Shown piece by piece: positions 45,691-59,364 of a stretch of 64,000 nt of DNA. Source of the stretch: Ahaetulla prasina (lineage: Eukaryota; Chordata; Lepidosauria; Squamata; Colubridae); assembly GCF_028640845.1 (NCBI RefSeq), contig NC_080544.1, positions 56,271,211 to 56,335,210 of the forward strand. The letters run 5' to 3'. Every line of letters starts with the position of its first letter. The stretch's first letter is position 1. The notes under the pieces are model-generated. The model ran no database searches. It had not been told where the DNA came from and saw only the letters and a program-made list of their open reading frames with translations. Made by a program: the position numbers and the translations under genes.

Positions 45691-48600
45691 TGTCTTAGCT
45701 GACGAACAACACCTAAAAACACAGAAAATCCAGATTTATTTGAAATCAAGTTCCTTGTGATAAATCTGTGAAATTTGAGGCAGTAACTACTATCCAGCTT
45801 TCTTGTATGAATAAAATTGTGCATATTATTGATTAATTTAGTCCATGGAAACAGAGCCATTTCTATCTGCTCAATAACTTCAGTGATGAATGCTTTCCTT
45901 CTCACAGTTTTCATTTTTCATAAGATCACCTTGTTCAGTGGGATCTAAGGATCCAACTAGTTACAAATATTAGAAAGATGGATGGAGAGAGAGATTACAA
46001 AGAGAAAAGGACAAAAATTATAGTTTCAATAAATTTTATAAGTTTTAAACTCTCATCTTGCTTTCTATCCATCATGTATTTTGTGCTTTTATTCTCTGGA
46101 GCCACATAAAGATTTTTCCAAATGCCAGAATGGCATAGTTTGCAGTACTATGTGTTGTGTTATTAGCAGAACTTGTGTTATTAGCAGAACACAAATACTG
46201 TTGCATGTTTTCACGTCATATTGAGGCCTGATTAGAAGTAGGCACCATGGACTTAGTCTCAAATCAGTAAACTGATTATCTTTTCTCTAGCCTAATTAAA
46301 CACATTCTGTTAGTTCTATTTTGGATCTGTAGTTAAAAATATAATTATATAAATTACACCAAGGGTTAGAATATTTATTTACTGTTAATACTTTAACATT
46401 ATGAAAAGATAACGGGAAGTGGCTTAGTTTTGGATAAAGATTCTGACCTCATGGCTCTGAATCATGTTCAACTCAATGGGATTGTTACTTCTGCTGTTGA
46501 AAGACAGCTATCAGTTTCACTGGTATCAAATTTAAATGAAGAAGTTATGTAGCTTTGGCGTCTCTCTTTCCGGAATATACAGGCCAGTTTTATCTTGTAG
46601 AAGCTTCATTAACAATAAATGAACTAATTAAGGATATCAACCATCAGAACAATCTCATTCATGAATTGTATCTCAAAATGCTAGGCTGGCACCAAACTTA
46701 TATTACAGGGTCCTTTTACAATCTAACGTTTATTATTGAAAATATGAGAGCCATACATTTGATGTACATTATTTAACTGTTCTGGTTGCAAATACCTTTA
46801 TTGAACTATATAATCATGCAAATCTCTGACTATCTATCTAGGTAGCTTAACTGGTCACTGGACATTGAAAAAACCTTGATGGGAAATAATCAATCAATCT
46901 GGTTTAGATGTGATATTTTATTTTTATATGATAATTCCTTTAGTAAATAGGTTTCCAAAGCTGTTTATTTTTCTATTTGTACTGCTAGTTAAAGAATATA
47001 ATAAAGGAGATTATTAGGTTGAATATAATAGGAAATGTCTAAACATTTACATCTATTGCCATTTTAAATGTTTACCAAGCGTTTGCTTTTTTCTCAAGGA
47101 CTTAATTTAATATTTTTTTCATTATGAATAACAAATTAGTGAAAGTCTGCCACAGTATTTTGTGCTTGCCTGAAGTTAACTTTTCCTTCCAGCAGAGTTC
47201 ACATTAGCCCTTCCCTAGTCAGGGAAGCTTAGCAACAGGGTCAGTATGAAATCAATTATATTTCATAGAAATTGTCCGGCAGGGACTGATATGCAAGTCA
47301 GATCTTTTTAACTAAATCATATTTTAAAACTCCATAGCCTAGAGTGAATACCCTAGAGAAAGGTGTAAGGTTGAGGAATGAAAGCATGTCAATCAAAAGT
47401 GGCAATGAAAGTAAAAATAGCAGTCCCTGGGGAAACAGCATTCATTGAGAAAATAACCTTCATAATAATAAATTGAATTGACGGAACAGCAACAAAACCT
47501 GAACATTCACAAAGCACATTCGGCCAAGGAAGCAACAGTCTATAAAAATGAAAACAAAGGGAAAAGTAGCAATTATTTGAGAAACAGTGTTCAAGTAATA
47601 CTGAGGGACCAGACATGAACAATCTCTAGGGAGTAGCAATGAGAGAGCACATGCACTGCAGTTTTTAGGAAAGACAGCAAACCTGACTTAGCTTTGTGAA
47701 TCAGGTGTACAGGTGTACAGATCAGGCAAAAGGAAAAGGGTAGAAAAGCTGGAATATATGTAACAGATAAGATGGAGAGAAAGGTCTCTCAAAATCTAGT
47801 GTCTATTTAAAAACAGATAACAAAATGCACGAAGGTGGGACAGAAGGAAGACTGTGGCTGATTAGTTAGCATTTCTGTTGCATTTCTGTTGTCTTTAGAA
47901 TTGGTGGAGCAAAGCTCTAAAAGCTTGTGGGAAGAGGAGGAAAATAGAGGGTATCTATCAATAATTCTCAGTAGTGCTTTTGGCTGGGTCAACTTGACAC
48001 ATTTCTCAGCTTCCTGATCACATAATATTTTTGAAGCCAGCTGGTAATTCAGAAATTACCTGTATCTGATTTGGACCCAGCAGATCAAATAGAGCTTGTA
48101 GCTTTTCCAGGTTGTTAAACTCAGCTCTGCATGGGGTTGTCATGAGGGCCCAAGAAGGCTCTGCTTCTAAAAAGGTAACATACTGGAAGTGCTACAATTC
48201 CAACTCACTGAAGCTTCAATTCCAACTCACTGAAGAACCACAGTTTGCTTAAGGATTAGGCTAAGGATGCTCAAGTCCAGACTGGAGAGTGGAGAAGATA
48301 CAGATGATTCAGAGAGATTTTTTTCTAGGATAAGCAAAAACCTGGCAATGATGACGAGAGCTCCTGGCTGGCCGCACCATATTTCAGTTCTGCTTGAGTA
48401 ATTTCGACTCTTAATGGAAAGTATTAAATTAAATTCAACTTGATATTTTCTCTCTTTGGCTGATGAAAAAAAGTCCTGCTCAATATATGCTAACTCACAA
48501 GATTCCCTTGCCTATAGTCAAAATTTCAAAAGAGTTCTGAGTTCTCATTGTCTTAAAATATTTGAATTAAAAAATATTTTTTATTTAAAAAAATAATTTT

Positions 48601-50019
48601 GCTTTAAGATTCAAGTGAATCAACACTGACGAGATTTTTCATGCAACTTTTCAAGAGACTGTTACTACGTTCACCTTTTTCTACTCAAATTAATCTTTAT
48701 TCCTCAGAGGCAACATGGGCAAAATATCAGTTTTCTAAGAAGAATATCTTCTTTCTAAGAAGAAAGAATAAGGAGTAGGGAAGAATTTCTAATAAATTTT
48801 GTATCCATACTTGCCATATTATGAAGACTTTTACTTCTTTATAAATCTAAAATGGTACAATATCAAAATTTTATGCATGAGCTTTGCTCAGAAGAAGTTG
48901 AAAGAAAGGAGGGTTTCCAATCAAATTGGAGCCCCCTCCCCACCTTGCATTCCCAACAAGACAAAACTCTGAATGCTTCTTTAATCCCGCTGATCTAGAG
49001 GCCAGTTTTGTGAAGGAGGGAACAGAATATACCACAGAACACACAGCTTTCTTCTATTGCTTTCTAGCATCTTCTACCAGAGGTGACAAGTTCAGTCTTT
49101 TCAATGATAGAGTTAAGTCTACTCAATACATTACAATTTAAATTTCTTCCCTTAGTGCTCAGATATGAGATTCCACAGACTTACAGAAGGGTAAAAAAAA
49201 GTCAAGAAATGAGTTACATATTATCTATGAAACTCACTAGCTAGAATTTTCACACAAGACTACAGATATCTTGGCTTCACGTCATATTTCTTCATCTCAA
49301 GTGTTCCTCAATTGGTGTTTCATGCTATAATATTTTTGAAAGTATTCTCTAATTTGAACAATAATGGTTAATCTCAGTGGATAATAACAACAATACTACA
49401 CCAATATTATACATTGGAAAGGATCATTTAAATCTCTAAGGCCTCATCTGTGTAGAAATCCAAGTGAAGACATTATGTCACATGGATGCACAGGATGACC
49501 TGAACTTGAACCTGAACACATGTCCATACTAACTTGAATTTATATATATAGCTTCAAAGATAGTAAGTAATAGTTCTTCAGATTTCCTTTTCCATGGAGG
49601 ATTTCCAGTATATTTGTTATATGCCTGTTGCAAACTTTGTTCAGCAGAAATAGGAAATAAATTATTTGTCAAAACAATTCTAATTCCAGTGACAAGTAGC
49701 ATCATAAGGTATTTAAATTAGGGTAACAGATTGCTTTCTAAAATTACAAATAAAAAGGATTTGACTTTATGTTTGGCTTTTTAAAAGTTTAGTTTTGCTT
49801 TCTTCTCTCCTTAATATAATTAATTAGGCCTGTGCCAGTTTTGAAAGGGAAGCTGTGAATTACTCATCTGTTTAATGCTCCTTTGCAGAAAATCTTGGCC
49901 CACCTCTTTTAAAAACAGATTAGCTGCACTGCTTCCCTACACCTGCCTTAGGCAGGATTTACATTGCACAAAGAGTACATACTTGTATAAAATAATCCTA
50001 TTTTATTTTTCCACGATCG
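45691..50019. other. AT-rich stretch, nothing recognised
   Basis: 4.3 kb without a gene or clear repeat. Short direct repeats: TGTGTTATTAGCAGAAC twice at 46150-46190 and TCCAACTCACTGAAG twice at 48200-48236. Confidence 0.45.
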
Positions 50020-50032
50020 AAGGCACCAATCA

Positions 50033-50398
50033 GCAAGGGACATGGTGGCTCAGTGGCTAAGATGTTGAGCTTGTCAATCAAAAGGTCAGCAGTTCAGCGG
50101 TTTGAATCCCTAGTGCCACGTAATAGGGTGAGCTCCTGTTACTTGTCCCAGCTTCTGTCAACCTAGCTATTCAAAAGCACATAAAAAATGCAAGTAGAAA
50201 AATAGGGATCACCTTTGGTGGGAAGCTAACCGTGTTCTGTGCATCTCTAGTGTTTAGTCATGCCGGCCACATGACCACGGAGACGACTTTGGACAGTGCT
50301 GGCTCTTCGGCTTTGAAGGGGCAGATGAGTCCTGCCCCCTAGAGTCGGGAATGACTAGCACATATGTGTGAGGACAACGTTCACCTTTGCCTTTACCT
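50033..50398 (+). mobile_element. tRNA-derived SINE with Bov-B-type 3' end (Sauria SINE type)
   Basis: The tRNA-like head has A box TGGCTCAGTGGCTAAG and B box GGTTTGAATCC. The body contains GCCGGCCACATGACCACGGA and the end reads CACCTTTGCCTTTACCT, as in the Bov-B-type 3' end of Sauria SINEs. Direct repeats of 13 bp with one mismatch (AAGGCACCAATCA at 50020-50032, AAGGCACCAGTCA at 50399-50411) are the target duplication. Apparently full length; it would need Bov-B reverse transcriptase in trans. Confidence 0.93.
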
Positions 50399-50411
50399 AA
50401 GGCACCAGTCA

Positions 50412-52625
50412 TAAAGCTTGCTCTCTTTTTTTTACAGAAGAAATTAAATTTTCCTGCTTGGCAAAATTATTTATGCAATATGAATTCATATTACATTTTC
50501 CTATTTATCACAACATTTTTCATGGCTCAGAATAAATCTGAAATTTTATTTACTTGAAGATGATCACTATCTCCTGCTTTTATGTTTAAAACTGACCCTT
50601 TAAATAGAAATATAGCATTTGGAAGGATTTCCTGGAGTTTGCTTGTTATTTAGTTTTGTAGCCAGGCTCTATAATGCAAAGGTAACTGAAGTAAGCATTA
50701 TAAAATATGCCTGGTTTTATCCATGAGAAGTCCATATGATCTGAAAATTAAAACTTCCATGGTCATGTGTCTGTTCTCTTCTACTTTGCACAAAGATAGG
50801 TGTCACTGATGAGGATGTGATCTGCACAACTGCAGTTGAAAAATTATTCATACTAATGTTTGAAAAAGAACATTTGACTGGGGAGGGAGACACGATAGGA
50901 AGGGGAAAGTAACGCAAGTAGAAGTCTGTCCACATCTATTTTGTGTATTGGTACATAAAAGATATGTTAGAGATTAGTTGTCTCATATATGACCTTAATG
51001 TAGACCATGCTATTCCTTTTGAGACGCTAATATTAAAAGTACTGAATATGAAGCTAGGATATGAAGATGTTGACATCAAGAGGTTGCAATTTCAGTTACA
51101 GAGTAGCATTATCACTTGTTTAAAGGTATTTGAAAGTCAGTCAGGATACCAGATGATACAGGGGGAGAGAGAGAGAGAGAGCACTAGGCTAAAACAAATG
51201 AGCAATGTTATTCTGAGTGCTATGTTACTTATGTTGATAAACTAGTGTAATCTATATACATATTTCCCTTTACAAAAGAAAATATTTTTTTATTGAACCA
51301 GCATTATAAGAAAACGTAAGATATATAATATCCAAAAAGTAAAAAGTAACTACTTAAACCTACTTATTTTCCTTTCCTCTCAAGTATCTTTCCTCATGTT
51401 CATTTTTTGTGTTATTACAGCTTTTTCTTCCCCTCCTCACCTCAATTACTGATACCAGAATGTCTGCGAACTGTCAAACAAAGCCTTTAACTCACAAGAT
51501 TCCACTGTCTGGCATCTGAATCTTCTTACACAACACAATTCATTCTTTTCACATTCTCACAAGTCTTTTTAGGACTTTCTTTCCAGTCTTTCATCTTGTT
51601 CCATGGCCAGACTTTCTGGACTTTGCAGGGTCTACTCCATTCCATTAGATGAAATGCTCTTCAGAGCATCTCCTGCAGAATGTGATTTTATCTGATTTTT
51701 CCAACACCAAATTTTAAATTGGACATTGATATGTTAAAGGGTTATATTTAGGTTTCTGGTGTGCTGCCCATATACAAGAACCTGAAGAACCTGTTTTAAT
51801 ACCACATATGTATATATAAAGTATTGGACTTTAAAAAATAATGTGAGTATTATAAATTATAGTCTATATTTCTAGGGCTACAGTTATCTGCAGCATGATC
51901 AAGATTCTGCTTATTCATATATAAATTATTATTTCCTTCCTTTTAATCAGACTGAAGATATTCAAAAAAATTTCCCAAAAATATAGAGTATTTTTTGTTT
52001 CTTTAAGAACAATTCTATTTTTAAAAATTTCTTTGAGAAACCTTGTTGAATCTTCTGCCCCTATTTTTTTTCTCATCGTTTAGCTCATTGGAAGAGGACA
52101 AAACCCTCCATAACTTATCATTAGAAACTCTGGATCCATGTAAAAATTTAAAAGCATGGGAATTAATAGTGACAAGGACTAATTATGACACTTGAACTTG
52201 CAATCTTTAATTGAAATAAATCAATGGAAGAGAGGAAGCTAGAAAGAGATGACTGATTGAAGAGGTTCCAAATGAAAATAACAGACTTGAATTGCACTTT
52301 GAAATATTACAAATTAAAAAAAGTATCATGGGAAAAACTACCATGCCAATCAACCTTGCTTTTTTCTCATTTTATCAAATAACTCTGTATACTATATGGA
52401 GATTGCAAAACTCAGTACTATATACATATTTTTGTTAGTATTTTTACACAGTGTTACATGTCTTAGTCATATTGCCATAGTTATTAACAAATGCACATCC
52501 AAATGCAAATATTGGCAACTTCTTAATATAAAACAAGACACAGCACTTAGAATTCCTTTTATTTTGCATTTATTTAACATTGTATAATCTGCATTGAAGA
52601 TGTCCCACTACAGTTTGGACTGCAA
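50412..52625. other. AT-rich stretch, nothing recognised
   Basis: Apart from a short (GA)n at 51159-51182, no supportable feature. Confidence 0.45.

Positions 52626-52706
<81 letters not shown>
52626..52706. repeat. (TAA)n microsatellite
   Basis: About 26 units, directly upstream of a LINE fragment. Confidence 0.97.
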
Positions 52707-52709
<3 letters not shown>

Positions 52710-53575
52710 TACCACCACCAAAGTTTTGCATGGACAGCACTTGAAAAAAATTGAAGGGAAATGTGATGATAACTTTACATGGACATGGCTTAAGATGGGA
52801 ACCATCAAGAAAGAAACAGAAAGTTTAATACTCGCTGTTCAAGAACAAGTACTACAAACTAATGCCATGAAAGCAAAGATACAAAAATCCACCGAAAATC
52901 CAAACTGCTGACTTTGCAACAACAAAGGCGAAACTGTTTCACATTTCATATGTGAATGCAGAAAAATCACACAAACTGATTACAAAGCTAGATACGACTG
53001 AATTGCTAAATTAATCCACTGGTCATTATGTAAAAAATACTATTTTATGTATCCAAAAAGTCATGGGAAAAGAAAGTAGAAAAAGTTATAGAAAATGAGA
53101 AGGTGAAGATCTTGTGGAACTTTTGAATACCGACAGATCGTCACTTGGAACACAACACACCAGATATCACAGTTGTCGAAAACCGAAATGTACAATTAAT
53201 TGACATTAGGAGATGCCAGAGTTGACGAAAAAGAACGGGAAAAATCATGAAATATCGCGAGCTGGCCATTGAAACTACATGGCTATGGATGAGACATGTG
53301 ATATCCATTGTCATCTGGGCACTTGGTATCACTTGGTACAAGAATTTTATAAGATACATTAACAAATTGCAGCTTCCTGCAATAACACCAGCAGAACTGC
53401 AAAAAACTGTGCTACTTGGAACATCGTACATCTTAAGAAGATACTTGGTTGATACCTAGGATGATCTTCACCAGCCTGTATCAACCATTAGCACCAGTCA
53501 ATGGTATTTGTGATGCCTTTTTGAATGTTCAGTTGACTGAGTTTCATGTTTAATGAATAAAGTTAATAATAATAA
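52707..53575 (+). pseudogene. LINE C-terminal fragment with zinc-knuckle-like motif
   Basis: Broken plus-strand frames give SLILAVQEQVLQTNAMKAKI, then a CxxC...H...C pattern (CNNKGETVSHFICEC), a VIWALGITWYKNF stretch and PAELQKTVLLGTSYILRRYL. This order resembles the C-terminal part of non-LTR retrotransposon polymerases of a type I could not assign with confidence (R2- or R4-like). It ends AATGAATAAAGTTAATAATAA, a plausible polyadenylation signal and (AAT)n tail. Many stops. Confidence 0.65.
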
Positions 53576-56040
53576 TTTTCACCTTTCCTTTTATCAGTTT
53601 GCTTTTGTGGGAAAAGAGCAAACTTCAATGCTAGGAAAGTATATTGTTCAAAAGGCCTTTTCCAAATGTAATCATGCATTTGAATGTCCAGAGGTCAAAT
53701 TTCAAATAAGTTATTTTAGACTTTCATTTTGTTTTGATTAATATCCCTTGTCTAATTTCCCAAGAAGTTGAACTGCTAATTTCTTCAGAATTGAAGACAA
53801 GGCTGACTTATTTAGGTACTTGTTAGTGGAGCTGATCCGCATATAGTTAACTGTACATATTCATTTAGGTGTAGAGTATGGAATATTTTACCCTTTCTGC
53901 ATGTTTTCTGTCAACTTCATGGTGACTTAAGAAAGCATGAAATTGTTTTCAAATCATAGAGTTTCAGGTAGGATAAATCAGTAATGTTGGATAACAGATA
54001 AGTTCCAAAGGATCTTTCCAGAAGTAAATTGCCTCTGTAGCTTAATTTTATTTATTTCCTGCTTATTTTTTACTCTAGGTTATATTCTTTAAAAATTGAA
54101 TCAGATTACATGCAAAACCATTTTAAACAAATGAAATGTAGGATTATTGCAATAAATCTGGAAATTATTTCAGCTGACCTACTTATTGGAAAATTAATTC
54201 CATTTCTGCATTGCTATTGTCTTGCTTGGTAGCTTGATTTATCACAAATTGAAGCATTTGATATTAAAGCTACTAGGGGATAGTGAATATATGAATGTAT
54301 TATTTTTTTCAAAAAATCATGTTGAAATGGCAAATTCTGACACTTTTTTGACATTAAAGGAATTAGAGTGGATTTCAATTTCACTAATACTTGATACAGC
54401 TATAAATATATCAGATAAATATCATACTGCAATAACCAAAAGATGCATTCAAAAGAAGAAAAAAATGACTAGAAGTTGTCTAGAAAGTGACAGCATTTTG
54501 AGAGAGTGGGTTGGAAGCATAAAAATGGTAGGCAACCAAAGCTTATGAAGGGTATCCACTGTTTATTAGCAATTTCCATTCCTTCCCTCTACATGCATGG
54601 ACCTATTTAATTAAGAAGAGAAAGTTGTTTGTTAGAGCAATGATACCTAGTGAGCAGTGAGGATATCAGGAACAATCAGAGGACAGTTTATTAAGAAATA
54701 GTTTTTAACTTTAGAAGTGAAAGGAGAAGGATGCAGAATTAGTTTGGAGTATAGTCAACAAATAGCAAAGGAACTAAAAAGTGTAATACAAAAGCTTGCA
54801 GTGCAATTGTACCTAGTAATATTGTTTCACAGTATGGAACTATGAACATCATTTCCCCTCAAATTATTCTCTCTCTTGGAAAACACTCACACACACTTCA
54901 TTCATATATAGAATACATGCATTGCATAAAGTATATTGATGAAAATATAGGACAGGGTCATTAGCTATTATTGGGGGGGGGAGGATCTAAGAACTTGATA
55001 GGCTGATGACATTTAAGTTCCAAAAATTTATGTATCATAAGATTGCTAGGGAGGGTACCTTTCAAGTCTCTTCTTGATTTAGTGTTATCATCATAGACCA
55101 TGGGATGTGCCTCTTCCATTACTACCTGTCCTTTGGAATAGTGCTCCACTTGAGATTAGATCAGCACTAACACTGTTGACATTTAGAAATGCTGCACTGC
55201 CCTAGTTATTTTGCAAAGCCTTCAGGAATTGCTAGGATAGTGAGTTCCTGCCCTTCAATATGTGATTGTTAGTAAGAATGTTATTCCTTGCTGTGACAAA
55301 TGATTATTTCTTGTAAATTTGGTTATTAGATTTTATTGTTTTAATCTTTCTTGTTTACTGTATTGGAGTATATATTGCTTAGAGTAATTTAAAATTGAAA
55401 TGCTCAATAAGTTCTAATAAGTAAGTAAACAAATAAGTACCAGTAAATATTTCTAGTTGAAGATATACCAGAAGATTTTAAAGCTCTAAGGAAAATGGTA
55501 CTAGGGAAAGAGGCTCATATGGACTAGAACAATCTTGATACTTAAATGCTTTACAATAATCAAATTTATAATACCTATGCTCTTAACTTAAATTAACCTT
55601 CCTGCTGATAGGCAAACAATAAAATGTTAATTAAATACTATAATGACTTCTAAATCACCAGAGTGTATTTTAATAACCCAATATCAGACTACTACCCTTC
55701 TAACTTTCCAGAAGGCCTTAAAAAACTGCCTTTTTCCATTTGTAAAAGGATAAGATGAGACTGCAGATCAATGCTTGTAGGGATGTTTATGTGTTGATGC
55801 ATGTTGGTTTAGGATTCCAGGGTTTTTTGGTTGTTTGTTTGCTCCAGATTTTGTTGTTGTTGTTGTTGTTATTTTGCTGTGAGCAGTTATAGTTAATAAG
55901 ATAGGTAGCTACAAAGATCTCATGAATAAATAAACAAATTTCACAACGTCTCATATATTATGTTTGCCTCCTCGACTTAAGGCTAAATTAAAATATCACC
56001 TGGCCACACTTTGCTTTTCAAAAACACATTTGCATTTATG
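53576..56040. other. AT-rich stretch, nothing recognised
   Basis: No supportable gene or repeat. A (GTT)n patch lies near 55850-55870 and a 9-base G run at 54974. Confidence 0.4.
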
Positions 56041-56048
56041 ATATTAAC

Positions 56049-56185
56049 CAGTGATGGGATTCAAGTAATTTAACAACCGGTTCTCTGCCCTAATGAATTC
56101 TTCCAACAACCAGTTTGCCAAACTGCTCAGAAAGTTAACAACCAGTTCTCCTGAAGTGGTGCGAACTGGCTGAATCCCACCACTG
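56049..56185. mobile_element. hAT-type MITE, 137 bp
   Basis: Termini CAGTGATGGGATTCA and TGAATCCCACCACTG. A perfect 8-bp duplication ATATTAAC lies at 56041-56048 and 56186-56193. The interior has AACAACCGGTTCT/ACAACCAGTTCTC repeats. Confidence 0.93.
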
Positions 56186-56391
56186 ATATTAACTGAATAA
56201 GAAACAAGAAACCAAGAAAAGCTTCCAATCATTTCTCAGAAAAAGACCTGGAACTATTTGCTTTGTTCCATTTAATGTGGCCAAATTAATGTTATCTCAT
56301 TAATGAATCTCATATCCATGAGATAAAGCCTTGCTCTGAGGTTGCTATTTGGCCTTGTGTCTTAACTTTTTATTTAAAGGTCATCCTAGCC

Positions 56392-56463
56392 CAGAGGTCT
56401 TCAAACTTGGCAGCTTTAAGACTTGTGAACTTCAACTCCCCGAATTCTCCAGCCAGCATAGCT
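56392..56463 (+). mobile_element. Second half copy of the palindromic hAT MITE
   Basis: CAGAGGTCTTCAAACTTGG to CAGCATAGCT, the same extent as the half copy at 15572. Confidence 0.75.
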
Positions 56464-56920
56464 TAGTTATTTGGTCAAGTAAGGTGCAAAAGACAGATAG
56501 TATGGAAAAGGAATGCTCTGGCTATGGACTCGTCTATCTCTTGTTCAGGTAACCCTACAATACACAAAACAAATATTTGCAGATAAGATATGATTTTTAA
56601 AAAGTACGATCACTGAAGTTGTATATTAAACTCTGTTTGGATGTATAATTTGGTCATGCATAACTAATAGGTATTTCACATATCCTGGTTTTGTGAAAAA
56701 ATGTTTTCATGAATAAAAGCAGATTTAATTTCTTATTAAGTCAATAATTAAGATATTTAAATTATGTTTTGAATCGTGCTTAAATTTGTGAGTAGAAAAG
56801 TTGGGTGGAAGTTCTTTTTTAATTTTACTACTGTAAAGAGACATCCTCCAACAATTTTTCGAGGGCACAGGAGTCCTTGCCAATGATGACATGAGCAAAA
56901 AGGCCAAAGGAAAGAGTTTT
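56464..56920. other. Nothing recognised
   Basis: No supportable feature. Confidence 0.35.
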
Positions 56921-57008
56921 CTAAGTAGAATAAACCCACTTATCCTAAGTATCCTAAGTAGAATAAACCCGCCATATACATATACATGGTGGGTTTATTC
57001 TACTTGGA
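56921..57008. repeat. Inverted plus direct repeat cluster
   Basis: Arms at 56952-56974 and 56987-57008 are inverted copies (one mismatch, one indel) around a 12-base AT loop. A direct copy of the arm core precedes them at 56921-56940. Confidence 0.88.
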
Positions 57009-59364
57009 TTATCTAGGCATCAAACAATAAATAAATTTTCTTTGATTTTTCCATTGGATTTTAATTGAAGCTTTGGATTTTAAGTCAGAGAGACTGTAAG
57101 ACTACTAGAAAATGTTTTACAATGAAATGGGAGTTATTTACTTTCATCATTTTGTCACCTATAACAAAATCATGTCAATTTTTCCTACAAAATCTGATAA
57201 ATTCAGTCCCTATTAAAAGTGCCAAAAAGCCTCCTCTTTGGAACTGATCATATCACTGTTTGCCTAACACATACAGGTGATCATAACTAGATTTTTTTTT
57301 CAGTCTTCGGACAATTGCTGAAGGTAAATGACATTAACAAAAGCCCTTTGTCCTGGACTAATCACTCTCTCATCTCCATTGACCTTTCTGATGTTGGCGC
57401 CCATTAGTATTTCATAAGTTGTGACATTAGAAATTTAAACAAAGAAATGTACACATTGAATAGACTAGGAGAAATCTAGTCATTGTCTATTACTGTTCTT
57501 GACTTCAACCCTATTTTCAAAGCAGTATATACACATACACATAACCCAACATCTGAACATACACCTTCCATTCCAACTGGATTTTATTCTTCAGTAGGAG
57601 TAAAATAGAGGTTTCCAGTATTTGGTGACATCTGTTGACATTTGGAGAATATTATAGTTGTCATGATGAGTTTGGACAATTACAAATTACCTGTGTACCA
57701 GAAGGAGGAAAAAAAGCATAAAGGAGAAATCTATGTGGATCTAGAAACATTTCCCCCCAAAATAAAGCTTATACTTAAAGCTACATTTTTGCAGCCTTAT
57801 GTATGTTTATTTTTACTGAACTAAATTCCATTCATTTTTTAAAAACAACAACAAAGGTGATGGTGATGATGATGATAATGGTGATGGTGGTGGTGATGGT
57901 GATGGATTGGGGACTGGAATTTAGCAGCTGTTTAGGAATATGTTAGTGGAGAACACACTGAGGTCTTGAAAACAGATTTGGGAGATAAAGGAAGATTTGG
58001 ATACTCTGGATTAGGCCCTTTAGTTCTTAGGACTTATCTATGCATTCAATTCTGAAGCATACTTAATCTTTATCCTATACAATTTATACATTTGAGAATA
58101 ACATTTATTCTAAACAAGTACAAGCAACACATAGCTTCTGTATATAGAAAAAGGATTCACTGTAACAATGAGAGGTACTTAAAATGTACCTTGTCTTGTC
58201 CCTTATTGAAGTGTTAATTTATATTTGACATGTGATTTAAATAAAATATATTTAGAGAACAGTGAAATTTATCTAAACGATAAACATGTCAAATGCATCT
58301 ATTCAATTCTAAATTTCAGTACTCACCGTTCAATCTCTGTTCCATCATTTGTATGGAAATGCCAAGAGATGTCTAAAGTTAAACAAAAGTTAGCAATACT
58401 GATTAATAAAATAGCAACTACTGGAAATATTATCATTGTACATGAAATTGACATTCCAGTCTGCTCACAGTACTAACCAGAGTGAGCCTCACCTTGACCA
58501 ATCTTAGTAAATAAGCAGCCCTGGTCAGAATCCACTATTCTAATATATGAATGACATAGAAAAAGACAAATAATAGTCCATCCTTTAACTATAATGTTTG
58601 TAATATCTTTCTTTAGATAAGAGTATTTTCAGAAACTTATTAGCAGCTATGTGCTGATCTCTAACATAAACTACTAAAGTTTTAATTAAAAGCTAGAATA
58701 CTTCAGTACTGTGTGCTATAAACTTTACTATCTGTTTCCCGTCAAAGGTGGAAAGAAAATTACAACTACTTCTTCATTTTATTTTAATTAAAAGTAGTTA
58801 GATGGCCATGATCGCCTTTCTTCCACTTTTGTTATTTAATGGTCATTAAAGTAACAGAATTGAAGGGCTATTTAGCATTCTGTGAAATCACTGATGGTTA
58901 AATACAGCAATGGGAGCTTGGCTTCCAGGGATAGATCTGATTAATTAATTTAATGTGTAAAGGAAATTGCCCTCTGTCCAGGCTAAAAGCATACTGCCAG
59001 AGGAATGGTATGCAGGGGAGTTCTTTCTATGGATGTCTCCAATTTTCTAATTTCATTTATCTCTTATCTAAGAGAAAGTGAACTCAAATGCGATTAATGA
59101 ATGCTTTGTTATATTTTCTGCCCTGTACAGTAGCCTTGTTTTTTTTCAGGAACCAAGTTATCATAGTGAAGTTTTTCGTGGTCCAAGTGATCTTCTTGGC
59201 TTGTCATAAGAAGCACCTTTGAACACATTCTATCCAAGCTAAACCATATAGAGAGTTAATATACAGCCTGTTCACAGGAGTCAACAACAGTATTCTTTGC
59301 AACTAACAATTCCAATATGAAATATGGGATTCAGAGACACTCAACCTGAAGTTCCAAGATCAAG
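57009..59364. other. AT-rich stretch, nothing recognised
   Basis: Only a (GATGGT)-type simple repeat at about 57855-57906 stands out. Confidence 0.4.

Noticed and set aside
50033..50110. tRNA gene
   Set aside because: A and B boxes are present but there is no cloverleaf with acceptor stem, and the body and Bov-B-like end show it to be a SINE head.
53141..53431. 96-residue minus-strand ORF
   Set aside because: Antisense to the LINE C-terminal reading on the plus strand.
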